Positions 53,501 to 64,000 of a stretch of 64,000 nt of DNA are shown here, in pieces. Numbering within the stretch: the stretch's first letter is position 1; each line of letters starts with the position of its first letter. The stretch is from positions 868,001 through 932,000 of the forward strand of contig CAWUHX010000096.1 of the NCBI GenBank assembly GCA_963922205.1. The letters are read 5' to 3'. The notes below the pieces were generated by a model. The model saw only the letters and a list, made by a program, of their open reading frames with translations, searched no databases and was not told where the DNA came from. The position numbers and the translations under genes are program-made. This DNA is from Romanomermis culicivorax. Taxonomy: Eukaryota > Nematoda > Enoplea > Mermithida > Mermithidae.

Positions 53501-56500
53501 ATTAACAAAATTTTTTGAAAAAATTTACAACGTTTCCTAATAAATTTACAAATCTTCAAAAACTTTACAAAATTTAAACAAAAACTAAATAAAATTTACT
53601 AAATTTCCTGAGAAATTTGAGAAAAATTTGGAAAAAAAACAAAATTTTGAAAAGACGATTGGCAAAATTTAAAAAAACTTTATTTCACAAATTCTAAAAA
53701 AATTTACAAAATTAAAAAAAAATTTGCGAAATTTCTCAAGAAAATTCAGACAAATTAAAAAAATTACCGAAAACGTAGAGAATTCTTCAAGAAATTAAAA
53801 AACTTTACAAATTGCATAAATTTTTAAAAAATGTACAAAATTTCCTTAATAACTTTTAAACTTCGATTAGTTCCTTAGAAATTGACAAAAGTTCCTACGA
53901 AATTTACAAAATTTTTTGAGAAATTTACAAATTTTTGAAAAATTTAGAAGATTGTTGCAAAAAAATTTACAAAATTTCCTATTAAATTTGAAAAAATCTA
54001 CAAAAAAATGTACGAAATTTCTCAACAAATGAATTTAACAAATTTTTAAATAATTTACAAAGTTAAAAAATATTTAAAATATCCTATGAAAATTTATAAA
54101 TACAAAAAATTACCAAATTTCAAAAGAAATTTACAAATTTTACAAATTTGAAAAGCTTTACACAATAAAAAAATTACTGAATTTTCCCAAGAAACTTATA
54201 GGTTTCAGAAAATCTCCATAGAAATTTACAAATTTCTAAAAAATCACAAAATTTTAAAAAAGAAGTGTAAAAATTTGAGAAAAAATTAACAAAATTTTCT
54301 GAAAAAATTTACAACGTTTCCTAATAAATTTACAAATCTTCAAAAACTTTACAAGATTTAAACAAAAACTAAATAAAATTTACTAAATTTCCTGAGAAAT
54401 TTGAGAAAAATTTGGAAAAAAAACAAAATTTTGAAAAGACGATTGGCAAAATTTGAAAAAAAATTAATTTCACAAATTCTAAAAAAATTTACACAATTAA
54501 AAAAAAATTTGCGAAATTTCTCAAGAAAATTCAGTCAAATTAAAAAAATTACCGAAAACGTAGAAAATTCTTCAAGAAATTTAAAAATTTTACAAATAAA
54601 AAAAAATTAAAAAAATTTACAAATTGCAGAATTTTTAAAAAAAATGTACAAAATTTCCTTAATAATTTTTAAACTTCGATTATTTTCTCAGAAATTCACA
54701 CAAGTTTCTACGCAATTTGCGAAATTTCTCGAGAAATCTACAAATTTTAAAAAATTTCGAAAATTGTTTCAAGAAAACTTACAAAATTTTCTATTAAATT
54801 TGAAAAAAATCTACAAAAAATGTACAAATTTTCACAGAAAATTAACAATATTTTAAAAAAAATATTTTAAAATTTAGAATTTCAAAAAAAAATAATTTTT
54901 TTTTAAATTTTCTTTTAAGGTTTAAAATTTGCATAACAATTACCGGACTTTTTTCTACGAAATCGTCATTTTTATTGACGTTGACGGGCGAATCGATCGC
55001 CGGCGATTTGATCGACGGCGCGGCGAAATTTAAATTTAAATGCGAATTATTGTTACGTTTCAATTTACGTCCGCTACCGCCACCGCCGTTGCCGCGGTTG
55101 CTGACGTCATCCTGAGCGTTGGGCGAATCGCAAAATCTTCTTTGATAGATCAAAAATTTTGAATCGATAATTTTGAAAAATTAAAAAAAAAATAAAATAA
55201 AAATTGAAAAAAATTAAATAAAATTCAAAAAATTCAAATTTCCTCGAAAAATCTACAAAATTCGAATTTTACCCTTCAAAAAATTAATTCCACAAAAATC
55301 GAAAAATTTCACAAAATTCAACATTTTTTACAAAATTGAAAAAATCCAACTTTTTTTCCAAGTCGATCAAATTCGAATTTCACACTTCTTTACAAGCTAG
55401 GTTTTGCTTCAAAAATGTAGAACTGGTAATTAAGAAAAGACAAAAAATTTTACAAAATTTTACAAAATTAAAAAAATTTCAAAAAATTCAAAATTTTGAA
55501 TTTTCCACATTAACTTCAAACTTTAGCTTTCGCTTTAAAAATTAAAAACTGAAAATTCTGAAAACACAAATTTTTTTTTAGAAAATTCTAAAATTTTCAC
55601 AAAATTTAAAATTTTTCACAAAATTCAAAAATTTTCACAGAATTCGAAAAATTTCACAAAATTCGAAAATTTTCACAAAATTCAACAATTTTCGCAAAAT
55701 TCAAAAATTTAAATTCAAAAACTAACAAATTTCAAAATTTTGAATTTTTCACATTTTATAGTTTATAGCTTCTTTACACTATAGCTTTTGCTTTGAAAAT
55801 TTGTAACTGATAACTTTGAAAACACAAAAATTTTGACAAAATTAAAAATTTTTTTGCATATTTTCCATATCTCAGATTATTTATACTTCGGTTTTTACTT
55901 CAAAAATTCAAAACTGATAATTCTGGAAATACAAAAATTTTGGAAAAATTCAAAATTTTTCACAAATTTCAAAATTTTTCACGAAATTCAAAATTTTTCA
56001 CAAAATTCAAAAATTTTCAAAAAATTCAAAAATTTTTAATTTTCCATATTTGTCACGTTTCAGCTTCCTTACACTTTAGGTTTTGCTTTGAAAATTCAAA
56101 ACTGCTATATAATTCTGAAAACACAAAATTCAAAAATTTACACAGATTTCGAAAATTTTCACGAAATTCTAAAATATTTACAAAATTTTAAAATTTTCAC
56201 AAAACTCAAAAAAATTTTACAGAATTAAAAAAATTTCACAAAATTCAAAAATTATTAATTTTCCATATTTGCCAAGTTTTAGCTTCTCTACACTTTAGGT
56301 ATAGCTTTGGAAATTCATAACTGATATATATTTCTGAAAATACAAAATTCAAAAATTTTCAAAAAATTCAAAAATTTTTAATTTTCCATATTTGTCATGT
56401 TTTACCTTCCTTACACTTTAAGTTTTGCTTTGGAAATTCAAAACTGCTATATAATTCTGAAAACACAAAATTCAAAAATTTACACAGATTTCGAAAATTT

Positions 56501-59500
56501 TCACGAAATTCTAAAATATTTACAAAATTTTAAAATTTTCACAAAATTCAAAAAAATTTTACAGAATTAAAAAAATTTCACAAAATTCAAAAATTTTGAA
56601 TTTTCCATATTTGCCAAGTTTTAGCTTCTTTACACTTTAGGTATAGCTTTGGAAATTCAAAACTGATATATATTTCTGAAAACACAAAATTCAAAAATTT
56701 TCAAAAATTTCAAAAATTTTGAATTTTCTATATTTGCTATGTTTTAGCTTCTTTACACTATAGGTTTTGGTTTGGAAATTCAAAACTGCTATATAATTCT
56801 GAAAACACAAAATTCATAAATTTACACAGATTTCAAAAATTTAAAAAGATTTCAAAAATGTTCACGAAATTCTAAAATATTTACAAAATTTTAAAATTTT
56901 CACAAAATTCAAAAAAATTTTACAGAATTAAAAAAATTTCACAAAATTCAAAAATTTTTAATTTTCCATATTTGCCATGTTTTAGCTTCTTTTCACTTCA
57001 GGTTTTGGTTTGGAAATTCAAAACTGCTATGTAATTTTGAAAACACAAAATTCAAAAATTTTCACGAAATTCTAAAATATTTACAAAATTTTAAAATTTT
57101 GACCAAATTCAAAAATTTTCACAAAATTCAAAATACCCAATTTTCCATATTTGCCATGCTTCTTTACACTTTAGCTTTTGAATTAAAAATTTGAAACTGA
57201 TAATTTTAAACATGGAAAAATTTTCGCAAAAGAATCTGGATTTTTAAAAACATTTAGAATTAAATTTTTTTCGATTTTAAAATCTTAAAAAATTAAATAA
57301 ATTTTTTTGTGTATAAATTCTTAAAGTTGAAAAAATTGATCATAATTTGAATAATTCGAAATTCTGAAATTTTTCAAAATATGTTCAATATCAAAAACTC
57401 TTGAAAAAATTTTAAAATTCAGTTTGTTTGATTATAATTTTATAGAATATATAAAAATGTGAATTTTAAAAATATCGAAAACTTGCAAATTTTAACAAAA
57501 AAAGGAAAAAAATTCAAATTTTGAAAAATTCAAAAAACTGAAATTAAAAAAAATACCGATTTTAAATTTTTTAAAATTTAAAATTAAAATTTCACCTCGG
57601 TGTCGACCATTCCGATTTCGAACAATCGATCAAAGTTCCGATATACGATTTTCCTCTCCAAGTTACATTAACGACTAAAACGCCTGAAAAAAAAACAAAA
57701 AAAAAATTTTTTTTTGACCTTATCTCTACAGTAATCCGGTCTCGAAACAAAACGAATAAAAAAAATCCCATCGCCTGCTCGTCATTTTTAAAAATTGACA
57801 TTTCCAATTTTTCCCACCGTTTTTCGTTTCGTTCCATACGACGCCCTCCAAAACGATCGACGTGCCCGGTTCGCAGGGTCCCAAAAATTCCGGTTCCACG
57901 ACCGTGGCACCCACCGTACGTACCCAGGTGCCGGCGGCGCGAAATTTCTGGAAGGAAAAAAATTTGACGTCAGCAATATGCAAACTGGGATGGCGTCTGC
58001 AAGGTAGAAGTCAAAATGGCGTCAGCAAGCTGCAACCATCCACAAGCAAATGACGCCATTTGGTTGACGTAGACGGAAAAATGTTTTTATGACGTGCATC
58101 AGATTTTTGATGACGTCAACTTCGTTGCTGACGTCAGCATCAAAAATTCATAAAAAAAGACAAATTAGATAGAGGTGAACAGAACGAAAATCAAAATGAC
58201 GTCAGCAAAATGCAACAACCCGCGAGTAGTTGACGTCATTTAGCTGAAATCAACGTCAAATTATTTGCTGACGTCAACGTCAGTCAATAATGTTGCGGCA
58301 TCAACTTTTTGATGACGTCAATTTTATTGCTGACGTTCAATGTGAAAATGACGTCATAAAAATTTCAACAAGTCAGTAGCATGAAAATTGGTATAACTTG
58401 AGAAAAACGCAACCATCCACGTGTTATAGACGTCGTTTTGCTGACGTCAACGTTGACTTTTTAATTGCAGACGTCAATTTCCGACAACAATTCCTTTAAC
58501 CGACGTCAACGTCAAAATGACGTCAGCAAACGGCGAACTGGATTGACGTTAGCAAATTGAAATTAAACACATGGTCAACGTCATTTTGAAGACGTCAATT
58601 TTTTGCCGACGTCAACGTCAGTCAATAAATCTGCGGCGTCATTTATTGCTGACGTCAACTCCGAATTGCGTCAACAGGGGGCAAATTAAATTGACGTCAG
58701 CAACACGAAAGTTGAAGTGACGTCCGCAAAAAGCAACCACCCACACGTTGTATACATCCTTTTTCTATACTCAACGTTAAATGTCTTGCTGACGTCAAAT
58801 CCTGACATCAGTCTTTTACTGGCGTCAGCGTCAAAATGACGTCAGCAAGGCAACATATATTGACGTCAGCAAAATGGAAATTGCAACAACGTCAGCGAAA
58901 TGCAACCAACCACAAGTAGCTAGCGTAATTTTGCTGACGTCAACATCAATTTTTTATGACCTGAATGTGCCTATCAAGAAATTCGCGACACCAATTTTCG
59001 GAACGACGTCAGCAAATGACGAATTGAGTTGACGTCAGCAACATGAAAATTAAACTGACGTCAGTGCAAAATGCAAACATCCGCAAGTTGTTGACGTCAT
59101 TTTGCTGACGTCAAAATCAATCAATATATTTGCCACATCAATTTTTTCTGACGTCAACCGACAAATATTTGACGTCACATAAAAACAGAATTCTCTCACA
59201 GAGTTTTTTGATAACGCCAATTTCAAAATAACGTCAGCAAAGAGTAATTTGAATTGACGTCAGCAACATGAAAACTGGAATGACGTCAACCGGGAAATAG
59301 TTGACGTCATCTAATTGACGTTACTGACGTCTTTTTCGTTGCTGACCTTAACGTCAAAGTGACGTCATCAGAGAGAAATTTAAATTAACGTCAGCAACAC
59401 GAAAATTGAAGTGACGTCAACCGACAAATATTTGACGTCATTATGCTGACGTTTTATTGACGTCACAAAAACAGAATCCTCTCACAGGGTTTTTTGCTGA

Positions 59501-60631
59501 CGCCAATTTCAAAATAACGTCAGCAAAGAGTATTTTGAATTGACGTCAGCAACATGAAAACTGGAGTGACATCAACCGGGAAACAGTTGACGTCATCTAA
59601 TTGACGTTGCTGACGTCATTTTCGTTGCTGACCTTAACGTCAAAGTGACGTCATCAGGGAGCAATTTAAATTAACGTCAGCAACACGAAAATTGAAGTGA
59701 CGTCAACCGACAAATATTTGACGCCATTATGCTGACGTCACTTTTTCTTTATTGACGTCACAAAAACAGAATCCTCTCATAGGGTTTTTTGCTGACGCCA
59801 ATTTCAAAATAACGTCAGCAAAGAGTGATTTAAATTGACGTCAGCAACATGAAAACTGGAGTGACGTCAACCGGGAAATAGTTGACGTCATCCAATTGAC
59901 GTTACTGACGTCATTTTCGTTGCTGACCTTAACGTCAAAGTGACGTCATCAGAGAGCAATTTAAATTAACGTCAGCAACACGAAAATTGAAGTGACGTCA
60001 ACCGACAAATATTTGACGCCATTATGCTGACGTCACTTTTTCTTTATTGACGTCACAAAAACAGAATCCTCTCACAGAGTTTTTTGCTGACGCCAATTTC
60101 AAAATAACGTCAGCAAAGAGTAATTTGAATTGACGTCAGCAACATGAAAACTGGAGTGACGTCAACCGGGAAATAGTTGACGTCATCTAATTGACGTTAT
60201 TGACGTCATTTTCGTTGCTGACCTTAACGTCAAAGTGACGTCATCAGAGAGCAATTTAAATTGACGTCAGCAACACGAAAATTGAAGTGACGTCAACCGA
60301 CAAATATTTGACGTCATTATGCTGACGTCGTCCTTTGCTTGCTGACGTCACGGATAAAACGCAGAATCACCTCTTTCATCGTGGCGCAATCTTTAAAACT
60401 GCCGGCGATTTTATTATTATTATCGTTTAAATTTCGTAGCGGTAATCTATTATTGTTGATAATGTTAAGTTCATTAATTGGCGTAGTCGTCGTTTTTCTC
60501 TTAATTTTCAAACTTTTCGACGACGACGACGACGAATAATCTTCCTCTTCCGAGTAGAATCTTCTAGAAGAATGTTTTTCTTTTTCGTCCTCCAAATTAG
60601 AATGCGATTCTAATTTCGTTTCTTCGGTCAT
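50515..60631 (-). CDS. Scribbler/ZNF608/ZNF609-like zinc-finger nuclear regulator
   Basis: Minus-strand exons: 60631 to ~60347 (end uncertain), 57947-57818, 57683-57596, 55136-54944, 51485-50666 and 50597-50515. The joined exons 2-4 read [33 protein letters not shown] and EWSTPRFCDSP, the signature block of Drosophila scribbler/brakeless and vertebrate ZNF608/ZNF609, which act as transcriptional co-regulators in neurons and muscle. Exon 5 starts with one C2H2 finger ([10 protein letters not shown]...YHQSGAH), then a low-complexity region rich in Pro, Ser and Lys; exon 6 ends AYPPYVPK. Exon 1 is acidic and Ser-rich. Phases agree for exons 2-6. The exon 1 donor is ambiguous because it abuts a GACGTC repeat. 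Intron 1 is ~2.4 kb of that repeat, and introns 3 and 4 are 2.5 and 3.5 kb of AT-rich tandem repeats. AATAAA overlaps the stop. Confidence 0.87.
51490..52150. repeat. CTTTCCTCTAATGTTTCAAAAA minisatellite, intron 4 of the scribbler-like gene
   Basis: A ~45-60 bp unit centred on TTTCCTCTAATGTTTC with poly-A/T spacers, repeated about ten times. Noncoding. Confidence 0.8.
52150..54900. repeat. AATTTACAAATTT-rich intron with ~0.8 kb tandem triplication
   Basis: Extremely AT-rich. A landmark (AAACTTCGATTA) recurs at 53083, 53861 and 54674, with ~780-810 bp between, and the sequence between is closely alike in the first two units. Small open frames here are artefacts of composition. Confidence 0.8.
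55140..57590. repeat. AT-rich tandem repeat, intron 3 of the scribbler-like gene
   Basis: Repeats of TTTCCATATTTGCCA, GTTTTAGCTTCTTTACACT and GAAATTCAAAACTG, about every 120-240 bp from ~55380 to 57180. No exon seen. Confidence 0.75.
57960..60345. repeat. TGACGTCA array filling intron 1 of the scribbler-like gene
   Basis: About 60 GACGTC cores by hand count in ~2.4 kb, mostly as the palindrome TGACGTCA and often as TTGACGTCAGCAAC or its complement. From ~59186 the sequence is a regular tandem repeat of ~286-296 bp (landmark CAGAATCCTCTCACAG at 59472 and 60062, variants at 59186 and 59766); the left part is irregular. TGACGTCA is the consensus site of CREB/ATF-type bZIP factors. The array touches the last codons of exon 1, which contain the same motif. 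Confidence 0.92.
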
Positions 60632-60639
60632 TAGGGCAA

Positions 60640-61080
60640 AATTTCGCCTTCTAGAAGAATGTATATATTTATATATAGATATATAATAAACGCTTTAGTA
60701 AACATACGAGGCCTATATATTCCTATTATATGTATATAATATGGAAAAATATCGATCGATAAAGAGAAGATGGAAAACCAGTTTTTGAGAATAACGAGGC
60801 ACTTTTGTTCTGAAAAGTGAGAACGGATAAACACGCAAAAAAGGGTGAAATAGAACGAAATTTTGTAAAATTTGGAATTTTATTTGGATCAAAAAACCTC
60901 AACTCGAATTTTTCTTTAAAAAACTCTAATTTTTGAGGGAAATTTCGCAAAAAAATTGGAATTAGCCGGGAATCCGGACCCGAAACAAGACCCGAATTAT
61001 CCGACTATTTTGTTGGACCCGGATCCGGACCCGATATTTCTAAAATTTTGGACCCTGACGCGATATATGACGCGTTACTA
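60640..61080. other. 5' flank of the scribbler-like gene
   Basis: Contains TTCTAGAA dyads near 60545 and 60649 and a TATATA tract at 60660-60690 that could act as promoter. Nothing else recognised. Confidence 0.4.
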
Positions 61081-61640
61081 GAGATGTATATCAGGTATCC
61101 GGACCCAAAATTACCCGACCATTTCGGTTGATCGAAATCCGATTTGAGGGAGGGTAAACGCATAATTTTGGGGATAGGCCTCGAATATCCCGAAATTGGG
61201 GTTCCAAAAATCCCATAAAAAGTTGGAAATTTCCAAAATCTTCCCAAAAAGGCCAGAAAACGCTCCTTTTTCCCCAATTTTTTCGAGTTGGAGGTCCTGA
61301 CATTTGACAACACAGGGTTGGAATTCCACCAACTTACATACCTGTAAGACCTCCGACCAGTTGGGGGGAGGTCGAAAAAAGTCGAAATTTTTCCCAAAAA
61401 AGGCCAAAAAACATACATTTTGATGCAAATTTTTTTAATTTTTTCCAAACTGGAGGGGGGGTTGAGTGATGTTGGGTATATGGCTGGCCAAGCTGGGGAG
61501 GTCCCCCCAACCCCCCTCCAAGTACAGGTATGCCAACTTAGGAGGTCCCCCCCCCCAATCACCTTATTCTTAAAATTTTGGACCCGGACTCCATATTTCC
61601 AAAACATGCTACCACACCACCCCATACACATCCCTAATAA
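60960..61640 (-). repeat. GGACCCGGA and G-rich dispersed repeats
   Basis: 60960-61100 repeats CCGGACCCGA. 61130-61560 holds two tandem, diverged units of the 49345-49600 family (GGCCAGAAAACGCTCC / GGCCAAAAAACATAC, each after CAACTTAC...AGGTC). Open frames are repeat-derived. Confidence 0.6.
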
Positions 61641-61750
61641 TTAACGCTTATTAATAGAAATTTTTAGTCTCCGAAACTTTATTATATCGCACGCCGGTCG
61701 GAGTAAATAAAATCACGAATAATTAATTGATATGCAAATTAGCTAATTAA

Positions 61751-62204
61751 TTAATTAGCGCATTTTTTCTCGACAATCTTGTCGAATAAAAAATCCGTTT
61801 TTTGCCGATAATATCGCCCGTATTCGCCGTATTTCCCGTTGTCGTAAAATTGTAACCATAACGAGATTTTTTCCGCTTCGGGCGCGAATGGTAGATAGGC
61901 GCGCGCTAAAAAGAGGTAAAAAACCGCATTTTCCCCCAATTGAGTTTGTACAGTAAACACAATCATATTGTGATTAAACATGTACTGTTGCAAACTTGCT
62001 TTTCGGAAAATAAAATCGACAGATAAATGTATCACTCACTTTCGCCGCAGAAATGGCACGTACGAGGGCATAATTTGGACACTGAGGAAGCCAATCCGAA
62101 ACAATCGCCCCGTTCGCGCAACGAGTTGCAATTCAATTCTTCATTATCGCGGCATTCTACGTCGAATAGTGGTTGTTCTTTTTCGGCATAACCGTGATTC
62201 GTCA
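61751..62204 (-). CDS. ShKT-domain secreted protein, last two exons
   Basis: Minus-strand exons 62204-62040 and 61905-61751 join in phase 1. The first encodes one ShKT (SXC) domain with six cysteines (ECRDNEELNC, GDCFG, LCPRTCHFC), a short disulfide-rich module very common in nematode secreted proteins. The second, after CTCTTTTTAG, encodes ~51 residues rich in Tyr and charged residues, with no family recognised, ending KKCAN. The exon at 62204 begins with 2 nt of a codon, so upstream coding exons exist but cannot be seen up to 64000; the gene is 5'-incomplete. The intron is 134 bp. Confidence 0.75.
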
Positions 62205-62299
62205 CTGTTCCAGAAAGAAAGTTTATGATATGGTAGAATCCAGGAGCCTGTGGGGCCTAAACCTGAAGTTATATCACCCCTCCCCCCAGCCCTCATCCT

Positions 62300-62650
62300 G
62301 GTCATTTGCCACATCCTAGTCATTTGTCAATTTTGAAGATTGATCAGCAAGTCCAAAAAATTCTATAATGATCCTACTGTATGTGATAATGTGATTGATT
62401 CATTCTTGTATTTTGTGTTATTCATGAGTGGTTGTCTTCTGTGCTTTTCCTTTGTGCTTAGATGAATAGTGAACATCCTGGTCATTTGTCAATTTTCAAG
62501 ATTGATCAACAAGTTCATATATTGTATCGGTTAAAGTTTCCAGAACGTCTGATATCAATCCTACTGTATGTGATGAAAGTTTTTAATCATTCTTGTGTCT
62601 CGTGTTCTGCGTGAATGGTCGTCTTTTGCGCTGTTCTTTCGAATAGTGCG
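62300..62650. repeat. ~160-bp tandem duplication
   Basis: 62315-62470 and 62475-62640 share CATCCTGGTCATTTGTCAAT, AAGATTGATCA, ATCCTACTGTATGTGAT and TCATTCTTGT. No gene. Confidence 0.75.
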
Positions 62651-62869
62651 AGTTTACGGGAAGAAGTGATACATTGCGTAATAAAATCTAAATTGAATTT
62701 TGTTTTCTAGGTTGAGTCAAACTAGTCGGAGATTATGTTGAGTATTGGTTACAAACCCTAGATTGCTATGAAGGCACATTTCCATGTTTCAGCATCCGGA
62801 CAACTTTAGCAAAAGAGGGAAGATCCTTGGACGCATAACGTTATCCTCTCTACAAGCTAGTCAGAATGT

Positions 62870-63610
62870 CACGAGAAGTGACAAAAATGTAAAGTTATGA
62901 AAAATTACGTACTGTACATTTTCTGCAAATTCTACCATGTTTTTCCTCAAAAAATTCCGGTTAAAATCTGTTTTTGTACAGTTATTTTTCGTTCGTTAGA
63001 ATTACGAGTTTTATGCACTCCAGCACTTTTTATTGTAATTATGCACACTTCAACGGAAATGGTGGCGACAACTCAAAAACACTAATTAGGAACTCTCGTG
63101 TAATTATGCACACTTCAACGGAAACAGTGGCGACATCTCAAAACACTAATTACGGACACTAGCATAACAGGGCTGATTGTGGCAGTAGATTTCAGAACCT
63201 ATAGTAACTCAAGTATGGTTTGCGCCGACCACTGTGGGTGTTTTTCTTGTCTGAAATGTGGGTCAAGTGGGTCTGAGACGAAGAAGAAGACCCTGTTTTT
63301 GGAAAGATGACCGGTCTTGGTTTTTGGCATCAACCTGAATAGTTGAATCCCGCGCCGGATTCCATCGGTTATTTTTCCTTACGAGAATCTTTGGTTTTTG
63401 CGTTGACCTCAGCAGTTGAATCCCGCGCTGGATTCTGTCAGTAATTTTGCCTTACGAGAATCGTCCCGCAACTGGACCCTTATTTCGTTTGTGCATTTTC
63501 GCGCCGAGTTTTACATTGTGTAATTTCGCGCCCATTTTACGTTTGCGTTTTGCACCAGTTTTACATTTCGTGTCAAACCAACGTTTGTACAAAGGTTGTA
63601 AGTTGTAAAT
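62870..63610 (-). repeat. ~0.7 kb dispersed repeat, copy 2 (inverted relative to 32880-33600)
   Basis: Minus-strand match to 32880-33600. It contains an extra internal duplication of the AAGTGTGCATAATTAC block (63040-63135) and of the CCGCG(C)(T/C)GGATTC block (63350-63440). The rest to 64000 shows no gene. Confidence 0.8.
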
Positions 63611-64000
63611 TAGTAAAGTCAAAAACCCAACTTGCCTAGGTACACATCAACCAGTTACAGTAACCCTGACAAGAACATCTCAAGTAAAAGTAAGTTCTGT
63701 GTTGCGAACATGTTAATCTATATATTGCATAACCACTCAAATTTTCCACTATGATATTTACCCTGACACTTACGCATGCCCCTGCTCTTGAGAATAGAAC
63801 GTCACTAGAAGACCGAGTAACAGGGCCGTCTGCGAATATTTGTCATTTTTCAAATCTGATCTGCAAGTTCCTACGCTCTAACAAGAAAAGCTTTGGAGCA
63901 AGTTATACTGTAATGTGGTGTAAGATATTCTTCATTTTTGTTTTTTTTGTTGCTTGTGGATGGTTGTCTTTTAGGCTGTAGGTTTCCACATTTGTGTAGC

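Noticed and set aside
61005-61631. 208-aa minus-strand open frame
   Set aside because: Made of two tandem G-rich repeat units also present at 49345-49600; three overlapping frames are open for the same reason.

Overview
This is a repeat-rich stretch of animal nuclear DNA, almost certainly from a nematode. Evidence: blocks of TTAGGC (the nematode telomere hexamer), three chemoreceptors resembling the nematode srt-type serpentine receptors, introns of about 52-58 bp with GT/TTTCAG borders, and one gene with a poly-U/CAG acceptor 12 nt before its ATG as in spliced-leader trans-splicing. The species was not identified, and all gene models were built by hand from splice phase and domain content.

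Layout. 1-7.6 kb: two tandem three-exon receptor genes (347 aa each), each behind a nearly identical ~1.7 kb upstream segment. 8-12 kb: transposon debris with two heat-shock-element/TATA repeats. 12.3-13.3 kb: a Kunitz-PAN secreted-protein gene whose last intron is almost entirely telomeric repeat. 13.6-17.5 kb: a third receptor on the minus strand, with a decayed pogo/Tigger transposon in intron 1. 18-20.1 kb: telomere-like array between inverted 14-bp minisatellites, then TTATAA satellite. 20.5-20.9 kb: a broken Kunitz-PAN copy that keeps the uninterrupted intron. 21-25.6 kb: no gene seen; transposon debris and tRNA-like repeats. 25.8-34.2 kb (minus): multi-PAN-domain gene with one domain per two exons and introns filled by a MITE family. 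34.8-38 kb: AT satellite. 39.0-43.5 kb: GILT-type thiol reductase split by a 3.7 kb repeat-filled intron. 43.6-46.5 kb: tRNA-derived and other dispersed repeats.

46.7-60.6 kb (minus): two well-supported genes, a CUB/LDLa type I membrane protein (LEV-10/NETO-like) and, upstream on the same strand, a homologue of the scribbler/ZNF608/ZNF609 nuclear regulators. The first intron of the latter carries a ~2.3 kb array with about 60 GACGTC cores, mostly the palindrome TGACGTCA (the CREB/ATF site), and the same sequence recurs inside its coding exons. 61.7-62.2 kb (minus): last two exons of a ShKT-domain protein; the remainder to 64 kb is repeat.

Functionally the genes are chemosensory receptors, small secreted disulfide-rich proteins (Kunitz, PAN, ShKT), a lysosomal-type thiol reductase, a postsynaptic-type CUB receptor and a nuclear regulator. 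No pathway links them. The dominant theme is how mobile and satellite DNA has invaded introns while exon structure stayed intact.
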